The notes: a model not told the origin generated them from the letters alone. A stretch of 64,000 nt of DNA from Chlorops oryzae (GCA_020466095.1 CM035806.1:37661559-37725558), one strand, 5' to 3'; positions 24,592 to 35,587 are shown, numbered from the stretch's first letter. Program-made: numbers and translations.

Positions 24592-25024
24592 CAAAATCCA
24601 ACATTGCGAGAGACCGATGCGAGTACGAGTCTAACGAATACCGAGTACTTATAAAAATTATATGTTATCACTTGAGTTTAAATTTTAATTCAAAAATTTC
24701 AAAAATTTCAAAAATTTTCAAAAAATTTTCAAAATTAACCAAAGCTCGCGAAATATCTTAAAAGCTCTTTTTCACGGAACAGTGAACAGTTTTTGTTTTT
24801 ATTAGTTTAAACGAGTACCCAATAGCGAGTACTCAAGAAATAGCTACATCATTAACCTGTCACATTGCCTCGTGACGAGAAATATAAAAATTTTCAAAAT
24901 TTTCTCGCTACGAGGTCTCGCAGTGCGATACATTGGAGCTTGACCCATGTGATTGAATGTATTGAAATTTGTGTGCGTCTCGTCTCGCGCTCTCGCATCG
25001 GGCTCTCGCAATGTTGGATTTTAG
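24592..25024. mobile_element. TIR element with TCTCGC words, about 433 bp
   Basis: The ends are inverted repeats of about 32 bp with one mismatch, AAAATCCAACATTGCGAGAG then CCGATGCGAG. The interior reiterates related words: CGAGTAC, GCGAGTACTC, CTCGTGACGAG, TTCTCGCTACGAGG. No target duplication could be assigned. No transposase frame. Confidence 0.65.
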
Positions 25025-25722
25025 ACATTACCCACAATCTTAAAATACTTTTTTTTTTAATTCTACTATATCATACCTTTCCAAAAATATCTTCGTAAAG
25101 CAAATCGAATTTTAAAAAAATAAAGTTATGAGCCGAAGAAGACATAAAAGGCTTTGAAATCTGTAAAAGTGGGTTGTATGGGGAAATACCTGGGTTGTTT
25201 GTTAGTTTCATTAAAATTTGAAACACATGATGTACCATTTTGATTCAAGTGTGAATGTTGCTTTATAGAGAACACATTCACTTATCTTTTAAGCCATAAA
25301 ACAACAACCAAATCGGTTTATATTGGATTGACCTGCGACCACTAAATATCAAAATTTTCGGATATTAAAAAGATACTTCCAATTAGAAGCGCTTGGTAGT
25401 CGCCGGAACAAGAATAAACATGTTTGCTATGCATATACGAAAAACGAATACAAAATTACCTTTTAAACGAGTTATATTGGACTAGTTTTTGCTATGTTTT
25501 TATAGTAGGTATGTAAGAATTATTACTTCATTTTTAAAAACCGAATTTTGGGTTATTTCTCTTAATAGTCAAAAAAATGTTCATAGTATCAAAAAAATTA
25601 ATTTTTCTAGTTATGTGCTCACAACTTTAATTTGTGATGAATTTTTTCAGACTATAATCATTAAAATCGATTAGTAGTTTTTATTCATAAACTCATAGTC
25701 AAAACAAATATTTTTTGGAACG
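25025..25722. other. unannotated AT-rich sequence
   Basis: No gene or element recognised. Confidence 0.4.
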
Positions 25723-25826
25723 CAATTATCACAGTTTTCACGTTCGTGTCTTGAGTCCTTGCCTGTCTCTCTCGCTCTGTATGCATGCAAGGACTCAAGA
25801 CATGAACGTAAAAACTGTGATAATTG
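25723..25826. repeat. near-perfect 104-bp hairpin
   Basis: Two 40-bp arms (25723-25762 and 25787-25826) are inverted complements with two mismatches. They start CAATTATCACAGTTTT and are separated by a 24-base pyrimidine-rich loop. Such a hairpin is either a very short MITE or, if transcribed, a fold-back RNA that Dicer could process. No target duplication is visible at its edges. Confidence 0.85.
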
Positions 25827-25958
25827 TTGAATTGATAATTTAATGAGTCAAATTTAAATGAATTCCTGTTGAAGTATGGTTAGAGTATGGAGTTTTTTCA
25901 AGAACGTAAATTTTTTTTGCTACCTTTCAAAACAATTTTTTTATTCACACTCTGACCC

Positions 25959-26115
25959 ACTGTTGCCAGTTAAAGGAACTCTCCCGTAATAAAAAAAAAA
26001 ATTATGACCCTAAGTGTAGTTTAAGAGCAGAAAAGTGGGCAGCAAATCTTTTATGGGACCTAATAAGACCAAGTTTTTGTATTTAGAAGATTTCAAAATT
26101 AAAACTGGCGACAGT
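25959..26115. mobile_element. MITE with 10-bp target duplication, copy 1
   Basis: The ends are ACTGTTGCCAGTT on the left and ACTGTCGCCAGTTTT on the right (reverse complement). The exact 10-mer ACTCTGACCC flanks both sides (25949-25958, 26116-26125). A second copy is at 28839-29050; both carry GTGTAGT, AGAGCAGAAAAGTGG, GACCAAGTTTTTG and TTAGAAGATTTCAAAAT. Length 157 bp, no coding capacity. A 9-10-bp duplication is characteristic of Mutator-like elements; that assignment is inference. Confidence 0.8.
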
Positions 26116-26128
26116 ACTCTGACCCAAA

Positions 26129-26130
26129 AG

Positions 26131-26182
<52 letters not shown>
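26129..26182. repeat. (GA)n microsatellite
   Basis: A GA dinucleotide run with one interruption, starting three bases after the right target duplication of the MITE at 25959-26115. Confidence 0.95.
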
Positions 26183-26188
<6 letters not shown>

Positions 26189-27358
26189 GAAAGAAGACAA
26201 TAATAAAATATAATTAAAACAATAAATGAAAATTTTCGCATACCTTAAATATTGTGAGCTTCAGAAAAATCAAACTTGAAGCTTCGAACAAAAAAAAAAA
26301 TGGGAAAAGGTTGCCACTCAAACGCACTTGGTGTTGTTGTTTTTGATCCCCTTTTTTCTAAAGATTTTTCTTCTCATTTCGAATTGTTCACAAGCCGCCA
26401 CAATTGCGTTTTATTAGCCGCGCGTTTTTGTGCAGATATATGCTCCGATTGAGACACGCAACGGCGACACAAACGATTCGAGTCCATGGTAGATCTCCAA
26501 ACAGGGCTAACAATAATAGAGTCGCACAGTTACATATATGTCATAAGAAAGCGGGCGAAGGAGAGATGGTGCCAGATGGAGCGACAGAGACAAAGGCACA
26601 GGCACAGGCAGAGGCAGAGACTCCGGCCCCGATGAATTGAATCGGGAATTTTTGAATAATTAACGGTAGATTATTGTGTTTGAAATTGTTTGATTTTTGT
26701 TTTTGTTCTTTTGTCTTTTATTTTTCTACTTGAAATCATCAGCACGAGCATAAGTTAGCCGAACAGCCGAACGATACCAATGGGCCGATATACATATGTA
26801 TCTTCAGTTCTGGAATCGCATTTCTCACAATTAATTATGATGTTTCTCGTTGTTCGGCGGCTGCTGCCGCACTTGATTGCCGGTGTTGAGTGTTGTGATT
26901 GTCGGTGTCGGCTGCAACAATCGAGCATTAATGTAAGTATTTTTGCAACACCACACCACACCACGGCGCACCGCAACGCGACTGACTGACTGACTGAGAT
27001 AAAGTCCACAGGTATTGTTTTTTCTGTTTGTGCCTACATACGTCGTTTGTGATCTGTGAAAACAGATCATTGGGCTCACACGCAATTTGGCGGAAGTTTC
27101 ATTGAAGATTTCTCAGTGTTATTGCAGCAATTGTTGCATGCTTCGCGTTGCTTTGCTTTGCTTTGCTTTGTACACACAGGAATCGCACAACGCGCAGGAA
27201 TGCATGAATGGCTCGGAATATTGTTTGATACGATACTACGATTGTAGGTTTATGCGCTTATAAAAGGCATTAATGGGTTAAGATAAGCATCATCCCATTG
27301 TTGATATTAAAGCGGAAATATTTTTGTTTTTAATATTTCGCCTTTTTACTCGCCCCCG

Positions 27359-27365
<7 letters not shown>

Positions 27366-27452
<87 letters not shown>
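27366..27452. repeat. compound (CT)n(AT)n microsatellite
   Basis: A CT run to about 27398, then an AT run to 27452, broken once by ACAT. Confidence 0.95.
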
Positions 27453-27455
<3 letters not shown>

Positions 27456-27855
27456 TGTATATTTCTGTTTTTATCGTTTTTAGGTCACCTATTCCGGATT
27501 CGATTTCAATCGCTTTCTTTTTTTAATTTATTTTTTTTTGTAAGTACTTTTTTTATTCATCTATTTATTTTTATTTTTTTTGCACTGTTAATTATACCGA
27601 TTTACCGTTTTTATTTTCGTTGAAAACAAAACAAAAAGCTCCGAACCAATTCGAAGTCCATCAGTCCAGCAACAAAAGCAAAAAGAAAACGAAAGAAGAT
27701 AGAAAATAGTAAAACTTTTTCTTACATTTCGCGCTTTCATGTCCATCAAGGTCGCTGGCGTTGAGTTGAATGCAAAAGCCCGCAAGAAGAAACTTCTTCA
27801 ATGGTCTCGGCAATGGTAATCATCGTCGCCTGAGACGAAGACCAGACAAGATTCG

Positions 27856-27889
27856 TCGTCGTCGTCGTCGTCGTCGTCGCCATCGTCGC
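27856..27889. repeat. (CGT)n trinucleotide repeat
   Basis: About ten CGT/CGC units. On the minus strand they encode poly-Asp or poly-Thr according to frame. Confidence 0.9.
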
Positions 27890-28838
27890 TCGTTGCTCCG
27901 GCATAGACCAACGATTTTCCCAACATAGAAAACAAATCGTTGCTCGTCGTTTGTTGTTCGTTATACGTCGTTCGCTGCTCGCTGCTCGCTGCTCGATACG
28001 CCGAAACGCCCGACGACGATGCTGCTCCACCATTCAACATCCAACCCATCGGCTACAACAATGAGCAACATCAACACCAACATTCACCATTCACCATTCA
28101 CCATTAGCAACAAAGACGTTGGCTACAACTAAGGCTGCGACCACGACCACGACTAAGAACTACGACTTCGGCGGCGCCGCTCTGTAATCTAAGCCAATGG
28201 ACCCACAGGCTTTCTGAAAGCTTTGGCTGTACACATATTACAAATACAACAGCAAAGAAATGCTTTTGACGCTATCGTTCGCACCCTAAATGACGCGACG
28301 CGACGCAGACAGTCTTACGCTTTTCTCGCATACCCCAAGCACGGCCTTTTGGGTCAGGTGCGCGTGCGTACAGCACGTTTTGCTCTTTGCATTTGTTTTC
28401 GCTACAGGGAAATACATTATGTTATCAACAGAATAGGGATGTCGAATTTTATGTTTCGCAAATGCGAACTTGTTTTTTTTTTTTTTTTTAAAATTTCACT
28501 CAAAAACTCGAAGCTCCAATTTTAATTCCAACAACTTATTTGACAAAGTCCGACACATCCCCGCGAAATTTGGGCCTTACATTCGGGCCTGTTTCAAATT
28601 TTTTTTTTTAAAGGAAGGATTGGAATAAAATAATAAATAAATAATTGGTGTCTGTAAAATCGGCTAGCCAACAATAATTATGCGTGATAACGTAAATTGG
28701 TATGTTGATGTACTTATTCTTCTTTGGATAAATTAATCCGAACAATTTACTTGGAACATTTCTGGTTATTCTGTTTCGTGTTATATGCAAATCCGCATAA
28801 AGCTGATGAGAATTGTAGACGGTGGAAAGGTATCGTAT

Positions 28839-29050
28839 ACTGTTGCCAGTTAAGGGGAGTCTCCCCTAAATTAAAAGACATTTATAATCTTTAGTGTAGT
28901 ATTAGAGCAGAAAAGTGGTGAGGGAAATTTTTATGGAACCTCATGGGACCAAGTTTTTGATGTTAGAAGATTTCAAAATGAAATTATGGGGAATTTTTGA
29001 CTTATTTTGAGACATTCAGGGTAATATTCCCCTAAAAAACTGGCAACAGT
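28839..29050. mobile_element. MITE with 10-bp target duplication, copy 2
   Basis: The ACTGTTGCCAGTT ends form an inverted pair. The flanking 10-mers GGTATCGTAT (28829-28838) and GGTCTCGTAT (29051-29060) differ at one base. It is homologous to 25959-26115 but 55 bp longer. The extra sequence includes ATTTTGAGACATTCAGGG near the right end. Confidence 0.8.
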
Positions 29051-29060
29051 GGTCTCGTAT

Positions 29061-30172
29061 CTAAGCACCGTCCTGTGCATATCGCACTTTGCGCTATGCA
29101 CGTGCTCGAGTACCTCCTGTACACAGTTCCGCCTGGGATATTCTATTGTGTATCTCAATTCGCCTTGTCTGCTTGTGAAGAGACGATTGAGAGGATTTGC
29201 TCGCTCATGTTTTCGCTCTCTGCTATTGTCAAGCCGGTTTGTACTTTTCTGTATTTGAGTGGTTTGTGGATGAGGGATGTTCGGGGATGTGATATGGAAG
29301 AGTTTTTTTTATCTTCCCCGTGCGTCTCTCTGCTACTAACTTTGTTGTCGCTTATTGAGCGCGCGAATTTAACGGCGACTACGTTGAAAACACATTTTCC
29401 CGAATTCGCCCGAATTTCGCCGTTCTCATCGGATGCTGGGAAGGTTTTGCTATCATCGATTTAATACACGTTATCACATCAAAAATAAAATAGGTCAAAA
29501 ATTAAAATTTAAAAAAAAATATAAAACAAAATAAAAACAGTTTTGAAATCTCTTTTCGAATTCCATGATTTTTTTTAAATTTAAATCAGTTACCCCTTCC
29601 GTACAACAGAAAAATTTCGTACAATATACTCCAGTAGAATGGTAAGGGAGTCTAAGGGGGCGCCAAACCATATTTTAAATTTTATAAGTGTGTTTCAATT
29701 TAGGGCAGGCGACAGGGCTGGCATTTCCTCCATTGTGCCCCCATTGAGCAGCAGGCGCCGAAATGACTCGATACGCCACTGATACATATACATATGTACT
29801 CAAAATGGAATACGGTTGCAGTTGCGGATGAGGAATCTTTGCGGAGGTTGAACATTCGCATCTGCACTATCGCCCTGCAATAGAAATGTTTTCCTTCACA
29901 TATCTGTTAAGTTAACAGCGATCTGTTAAATGAACAAACTTAAAATCATAATAACTGCAATGCTTCTTATGAACTTTCGTTCTAAAAATGAATTTTCGAG
30001 AAAAGAAAAAAAAATTTTTTTATGATTGCTTTGTTGAGATCTTTGCTATTATACATATATAAAAGAATACAAAATGTTGTTCTAAGAATTGGCATCATAG
30101 CTTTAACTTATACGCTGGAAGTGAAGCCTTTTTGGCATAAATTTCATCATATCTTCTTGTTTTCTTAGTTTT
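29061..30172. other. unannotated sequence
   Basis: No gene defended. An open frame runs 29075-29464 on plus but matches no family I recognise. A possible decayed hAT end (reverse complement CAGTGGCGTATCG) ends near 29785 without a matching partner. Confidence 0.35.
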
Positions 30173-31069
30173 TATACCCGACACACTCTGTGTCGATGAT
30201 ATATTGCGTTTGTGTGGTTGTGTGAAACACCCAGAACCAGTCGAGATAGACCATACAAAATATATATAGAAATGATCAGCGTCACCAGGAGATTTGATTT
30301 AGCCATGTCCGTCTGTCTGTCCGTCTGTCTGTCTGTATACAGTAATCTTATCGAAGGAGTTGAGCTATCTTGACAAAATTTGGTATGCGTGCTCACGGGG
30401 ACATGAGTAAGAACAAGTTCAAGAATGGACCCGATCAGACCATTTTTAGGGGTACCTCCAGTACTAGGGTCTGTTACGAAAATCACAAAAACTGCTCTAA
30501 AATCGAAGCTTTTCAACATATTTTGATGAAATTGGATATTTGAACATGTTTCAAGGCAAGTAATACAATTTCTAAAAATTTTAAAAGTGGGCGTGGCAGA
30601 AGGGCGTTTTTCGAAAATTGTCCCCTACACCCGAAATTCAAATGGGACCTTAACGAAATTTGGCACTTATGCTTCCTTTGTAACCATAAACATCCTCTCA
30701 CAAAATTTCCTTGGTCGGTCCATTATTAAGGGTACCTCCAGTACTAGGGTCTGTTACAAAAATCCCAAAACTGCCTCAAAATCTGACTTTTTCGAAATAT
30801 TTCAATGAAACTTGGAATTTGACCGTATATTTAAGCCTGCGATTAGAATTGCAAAAAAAAATTGAAAAGTGGGCGTGGAAAAGGGGTGGTTTTTATAAAG
30901 AAATTTAACAAAAGTCGGTATATGGGGCCCCTAATGGCTTTCAAAACCTCTTGAATATTCGTACTTAGTGGTCCTGTTTTTTGGGCGTGGTTCAAAAATT
31001 ATTTAAACATGTGTGTCTGTGTCGGGTATTTTATTGTCAGGCTCGCCTGACTATAACACCCTTACTTGT
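30173..31069 (+). mobile_element. Helentron-like non-autonomous element, type A, complete
   Basis: The 5' end TATACCCGACACACTCTGTG contains a CGACACA-CTC-TGTGTCG palindrome. A subterminal TGTGTCGGGTAT at 31017-31028 is the inverted match of the 5' ATACCCGACACA. The 3' end has the hairpin GTCAGGC-TC-GCCTGAC and finishes CCTTACTTGT next to a T. Inside lie GATCAGCGTCACCAGGAGAT, CCATGTCCGTCTG and a (TCTG)n block. The segment GGTACCTCCAGTACTAGGGT occurs twice, about 278 bp apart. This layout fits DINE-1/HINE elements of flies. There is no coding capacity. Confidence 0.85.
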
Positions 31070-31704
31070 TATACCCAGCGTAAGCGGGGTATATTAGTTT
31101 TGTGCGAATCTTGTAACAGGGAGAATTAAGCTCCGGAGATATAGACAAATATATATAGAAATGATCAGGATCAAAAACTGAATCGATTTAGACATGTACG
31201 TCTGTCCGTCCGTCCGTCTGTCCGTCCGTCCGTGGTCGGATCTCCTCCGAAACGGCTGAACCAATGAAGTCCAAATTTGGCACACATGTATATCGGGGTC
31301 CGAATATGATCCTAAGTAAAAATGGGAGACATCCGCCCACTGCCACGCCCACAAATGAATTTATTGTGTTTTCAGTAAAATGCTTGTAACTTGCGAACCA
31401 CTCAACACATTCCATTGATATTTGGTGTACTGGTAAACTACGAAAAAGAACATATCCTCCTCGAGCCACGCCCACAAATAAGCCCACAAATAAGGGCTTA
31501 TCGTAACTTGTGAAGTAAAAGGCGTAGAAGCTTCAAATTCGCAACATAGGTTGACCAAGGCGAATGAAAGGTGTAGGGAAATAATTTATGTGGCCCGCCC
31601 ACTGTCACGCTCACAAATATAGAAGCAAAACATAGTGCGCCAATAATATAGGGACGCTGGGTATTTCAAAGTCGGGCTGGACCGACTTTAGCTTTCTTAC
31701 TTGT
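31070..31704 (+). mobile_element. Helentron-like non-autonomous element, type B, complete
   Basis: It starts TATACCCAGCGTAAGCGGGG exactly where the type A element ends. The subterminal inverted match is ACGCTGGGTAT (31657-31667). The 3' hairpin is AAAGTCGG-loop-CCGACTTT and the end is TTCTTACTTGT. A TCCG/TCTG block lies at 31199-31233. It is followed by CTCCTCCGAAACGGCTGAAC, a motif whose complement recurs near 50365-50385. No coding capacity. Confidence 0.85.
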
Positions 31705-33058
31705 TTATTTTTTGGTTTGTGTGTATCCTCATGCATAAAATTTTATTCATGATTTATAAATCTTGACAGGAATGAACATCATTTAGAATCCATTTTGAAC
31801 GTGAAAACAACTCAAAAGCAAGACACGCGCTTTCCTAACATGGGAATTCAAGAAATCACAAGAGGCAGACTCAAACATAAAGATGCGATAATCATTCCAA
31901 CATTAGGATGCATCTGGCATGCTGAAGTGATGTAACTGACGCTTGCAACAGCAAAAAAGATAAAATAGCAAAAAAATAATAGAAATCCAAATAAAAAATA
32001 AAAAGTTGAAGAGAAAAACAAAACTTGGAAGAAGAACCGCTAGAATCGATGCTCGGGGAAATAGATTTATTTAGTCTGATTTGCTCCACGGCAAGCGACG
32101 CGTCGTGCATCACTTACAATTGCAGCATTTGTAATTTCATGAATGACAACTTAGAGCGCGGTGGAACCGGCGGAAAAGGGGGTGCAGAGCGAGAGAGAGA
32201 GAGAGAGAGGCACTGCACGCATATCTCAATGTAATCCGATTTCGATGTGATGCCTCCTCCCCTTAATCCACCTGCAGCGAACGTGTACAGGGATTACAAA
32301 TGCGACGTGATTTATGCTACGTACGCATGCGCAGTGATTCTCGCATTCGATTATCAGAATGCCTCTCTCCCTCTCTACCGCTCTACTGCTCTACCGTGCA
32401 TCCCCACGAGTATCGTGAAAAATTTTCGCTTATGCAAGACTGCTTTCAACATTGAGACTAATTAATTCGAGGCGATAGGAATTCGAGGTACAAATTCAAT
32501 TAGTTAACAGGGAAGAAATAAAACCGACGAAAACAAAACAACAACAAAAAAAAGCTACGAAGTGAAAAAGGAAAATTTTTGCGGATTTTTTCACGCTTTT
32601 TATAAGTCAGTGATTAGGTTACCAGCAAGACAGCAAAACAGCGACAGCTGCATCTTCTTCTCTAACTCAATATCCATTTGTAGAAATTTTCATTTTTTCG
32701 TATACTTAGTTTTCCCGACTTGTAATTGAGTGTGGGAAAATTGCACTGTTGTATGCAGATTTCTTTGCTGAAATCTGCGGGATTTCTTGCGTTTTTCTTC
32801 ATTTTTCTATTTCTTTTCTATTTTTTTTTCGTTTTTTCCCAATTTTTTTTTTTCATCTATTTTTGGGCTGCTTGTGGTTTGAAGATGCGCACAACACAAT
32901 GACTTGTGGCTTGTGCAATCGCTGAAGTCGCATGGATACCAATTGTTGCAGCTAACTTATAAGTCACTTTATGGTTTGATCTTAGTATAATTTGCTTGAA
33001 GAAAACCGAAAATTTTGAGGGGAGAAGAATGTGAAATAAGTATTTTTTTTTTTTATTT
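31705..33058. other. unannotated sequence with a (GA)n run
   Basis: No gene. A GA dinucleotide run lies at about 32189-32208. Confidence 0.4.
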
Positions 33059-33421
33059 GAAAAAAGGGTCTGGCGCGTTGCGGCACCCTGAAAGGAACCG
33101 CCTATGTGCACTTACATTTTTGTTAATATCTCACAGATGCGCCATCCAATTCGAGTGAAAGTTTTTTTTTTAAATGAAAGCAAAGCAAAGATTCGTGAAA
33201 ATTTTTTCTCAGTGTAGACATTTAAAAAAATTTTTTTAAGATTTCTTATTGCGTTACTAGTAAGTTTCTTTTTAGTTCATCTTTCTATCTCAATTGATTT
33301 TTGAGATGCTCAGTTTTCAAAAGCGGCTTGCTAAAAAAGAATTTTCAAGAATATTCCAAGGGTTGTTCAAATTCCTTTCAGGGTGCCGCACACCTTTCCT
33401 TAACCGGCAAGACCCTTTTTC
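33059..33421. mobile_element. TIR element with GAAAAAGGGTCT ends, about 363 bp
   Basis: Left end: GAAAAAAGGGTCTGGCGCG, then GCGGCACCCTGAAAGGAA. The right end, reverse-complemented, is GAAAAAGGGTCTTGCCGG, then GCGGCACCCTGAAAGGAA, with roughly 12 extra bases between the two blocks. No target duplication is clear. Confidence 0.6.
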
Positions 33422-33814
33422 ATCCACTCTTACATGGCAATTAGTAGGTACATCATATGATCATCTATTAGTAATCCTTAAAAAGAATACAAAATGACAA
33501 TTTTTCTTCGATCGTTCACAGATTACGCATGCGTAGCTTCCAGGGCACCGGACAGGGGATTCCAGATCCAAGCTAAAAATAATAAAAATTTTAATTGACT
33601 GCAATTTACATTAATGCCAACTGGGAGGCGTAAACATAAAACAAAATCTCTTTGACGGCCTTTAAAACGAGTTGTCAGCCTTGCTGATGGACAAGACTAA
33701 GAGGAGTGCATTTGCTCATCGCCAAAGGAGCTCAGTGTGGTGATATACAATAATAAGAAAATCTAAATATTTTTCTCTACCAAATAATTTCTTTCAGAAC
33801 TGTGTCAGCGCATC
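33422..33814. other. unannotated sequence
   Basis: Nothing recognisable in this stretch. Confidence 0.4.
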
Positions 33815-33983
33815 CAGGCCTGTAGAGAGTGGTGTGGAAGAGGGGGATTTTCCCCCGGGCCCGGGCTTTCTGAAGGGGCCCCCAAATGGCATGGGAATTA
33901 CGTTTTTTGTTTTTTGGTCGCACATGTCTGTGAGGACCCCGGGAAAAAATCCCCCGGGCCCCACATTTCTCTCTACAGGCCTG
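33815..33983. mobile_element. hAT MITE with exact 8-bp duplication, 169 bp
   Basis: The ends CAGGCCTGTAGAGAG form a perfect inverted pair. The octamer AGCGCATC occurs directly outside both ends (33807-33814, 33984-33991), the hallmark of hAT transposition. G/C-rich subterminal boxes (CCCCCGGGCCCGGGC on the left, CCCCGGG and CCCCCGGGCCCC on the right) resemble those in the hAT MITEs at 45772 and 49073. Confidence 0.9.
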
Positions 33984-34046
33984 AGCGCATCCTTTGCTTC
34001 TTGGTTTCAGTCCTCAGAAACTTACAAAAATCAATAAAGTAAAATA

Positions 34047-34205
34047 AAGTTGAAACTCTCTTTAAGGGACTTCAAATGAACCGGAAAAAATATTCGTTTT
34101 TGAGAGAATCCGTTATAAGGAGAAAAAAAGGCACTGAAAATGTAGCCAAATGTAGCCCTGAGAGAAATTCGCTATAGAGGAGTTCGTTATAGAGAGTCTC
34201 GACTG
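34047..34205. mobile_element. pogo/Tigger-like MITE, 159 bp
   Basis: Flanked by TA (34045-34046, 34206-34207). The right end, reverse-complemented, is CAGTCGAGACTCTCTATAAC and the decayed left end is AAGTTGAAACTCTCTTTAAG. Interior words such as TTCGCTATAGAGGAG and TCCGTTATAAGGAG are typical of this MITE type. Confidence 0.65.
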
Positions 34206-34294
34206 TAACATACATATAAGCCGATGATAAAGATTATTCAACAAAAAATGCTTTAAAATTAAGTAAGTACTAGAAAATATGAGTACTGAAGTTA

Positions 34295-35587
34295 ACAGGT
34301 TGGCTGATAAGTCCCTGGTCTAACAAAGAAAAACACATTTTTTTGTCAAAATTCGTTTTTATTATTCAACATAGTTCCCTTCAAGAGCGATACAACGATT
34401 ATAACGACCTTCCAATTTTTTGATACCATTTTGGTAGTACTCCTTCGGTTTTGCCTCAAAATAGGCCTCCGTTTCGGCGATCACCTCTTGATTGCAGCCA
34501 AATTTTTTCCCTGCGAGCATCCTTTTGAGGTCTGAGAACAAGAAAAAGTCGCTGGGGGCCAGATCTGGAGAATACGGTGGGTGGGGAAGCAATTCGAAGC
34601 CTAATTCATGAATTTTTGCCATCGTTCTCAATGACTTGTGGCACGGTGCGTTGTCTTGGTGGAACAACCCTTTTTTCTTCTTCATATGGGGCCGTTTTGC
34701 CGCGATTTCGACCTTCAAACGCTCCAATAACGACATATAATAGTCGCTGTTGATGGTTTTTCCCTTCTCAAGATAATCGATACAAATTATTCCATGCCCA
34801 TCCCAAAAAACAGAGGCCATTACTTTGCCAGCGGACTTTTGAGTCTTTCCACGCTTCGGAGACGGTTCACCGATTGCTGTCCACTCAGCCGACTGTCGAT
34901 TGGACTCAGGAGTGTGGTGATAGAGCCATGTTTTATCCATTGTCACATATCGACGCAAAAACTCGGGTGTATTGCAAGTTAACAGCTGCAAACACCGCTC
35001 AGAATCATCAACACGTTGTTGTTTTTGGTCAAATGTGAGCTCGCGCGGCACCCATTTTGCACAGAGCTTTTTCATATCCAAATATTGATGAATGATATGA
35101 CCAACACGTTCCTTTGATATCTTTAAGGCCTCTGCTATCTCGATCGACTTGATTTTACGGTCATTCAAAATCATTTTGTGAATTTTTTTGATGTTTTCGT
35201 CGGTAACCACCTCTTTCGGGCGTCCACTGCGTTCACCGTCCTCCGTGCTCATTTCACCACGCTTGAATTTTGCATACCAATCAATTATTGTTGATTTTCC
35301 TGGGGCAGAGTCCGGAAACTCATTATCAAGCCAAGTTTTTGCTTCCACTGTATTTTTTCCCTTCAGAAAACAGTATTTTATCAAAACACGAAATTCCTTT
35401 TTTTCCATTTTTTTCACAATAACAAAAGTTGCTTCACAAAAGACGCTCTATCTCACAAACTAATTGACTTACAGACGTCAAATTTTGACACGAATCATTT
35501 GAAGGTTGCCACTATATAAAAATAATATGCATTTAATACTAGCGACGCCATCTATATATCAGACCGGGGACTTATCAGCCAACCTAT
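34295..35587 (-). mobile_element. Himar1-like mariner element, complete, 1293 bp
   Basis: The inverted repeats are 27 bp with two mismatches. One starts ACAGGTTGGCTGATAAGTCC and the other ATAGGTTGGCTGATAAGTCC. TA flanks both sides (34293-34294, 35588-35589). The end sequence is the one I know for the irritans-subfamily element Himar1. The single open frame inside is the transposase. Complete ends, a correct target duplication and an undamaged frame indicate a recent insertion. Confidence 0.95.
34362..35408 (-). CDS. mariner transposase, irritans subfamily (Himar1-like)
   Basis: Cut-and-paste transposase that would bind the flanking inverted repeats in the nucleus and move the element to TA sites. 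I chose the ATG giving MEKKEFR, because Himar1 starts this way and has 348 residues, as here. An in-frame ATG three codons upstream also exists. Residues 1-115 are the helix-turn-helix DNA-binding part, with SGRPKE at 61-66. The linker WVPREL follows at 119-124. The DD34D catalytic aspartates are at 158 (TMDKTW), 252 (FHQDNAPCH) and 287 (SPDLAPSD). It is close to Himar1 as I remember it, with scattered substitutions. One is notable: lysine follows the first catalytic aspartate, where mariners normally have glutamate (the second mariner here has DEKW). That could impair catalysis. No frameshift or stop. Confidence 0.95.
   Translation of the reverse strand: MEKKEFRVLIKYCFLKGKNTVEAKTWLDNEFPDSAPGKSTIIDWYAKFKRGEMSTEDGERSGRPKEVVTDENIKKIHKMILNDRKIKSIEIAEALKISKERVGHIIHQYLDMKKLCAKWVPRELTFDQKQQRVDDSERCLQLLTCNTPEFLRRYVTMDKTWLYHHTPESNRQSAEWTAIGEPSPKRGKTQKSAGKVMASVFWDGHGIICIDYLEKGKTINSDYYMSLLERLKVEIAAKRPHMKKKKGLFHQDNAPCHKSLRTMAKIHELGFELLPHPPYSPDLAPSDFFLFSDLKRMLAGKKFGCNQEVIAETEAYFEAKPKEYYQNGIKKLEGRYNRCIALEGNYVE

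Larger units (their letters stand above)
26400..28560. other. GC-richer sequence with trinucleotide and short tandem repeats
   Basis: More GC-rich and less transposon-like than its surroundings. It carries CACAGGCAGAGG-type units (26590-26620), GCTGCTC units (27968-27995), and CACCATT units (28082-28106). Frames on both strands are open over 180-300 bases, but their translations are low complexity and match nothing I recognise. It could include an untranslated exon or a regulatory region. No splice-bounded exon can be defended. Confidence 0.3.

Noticed and set aside
29075..29464. 129-codon open frame on plus
   Set aside because: No recognisable domain. It starts close to a MITE end and has no support as an exon.
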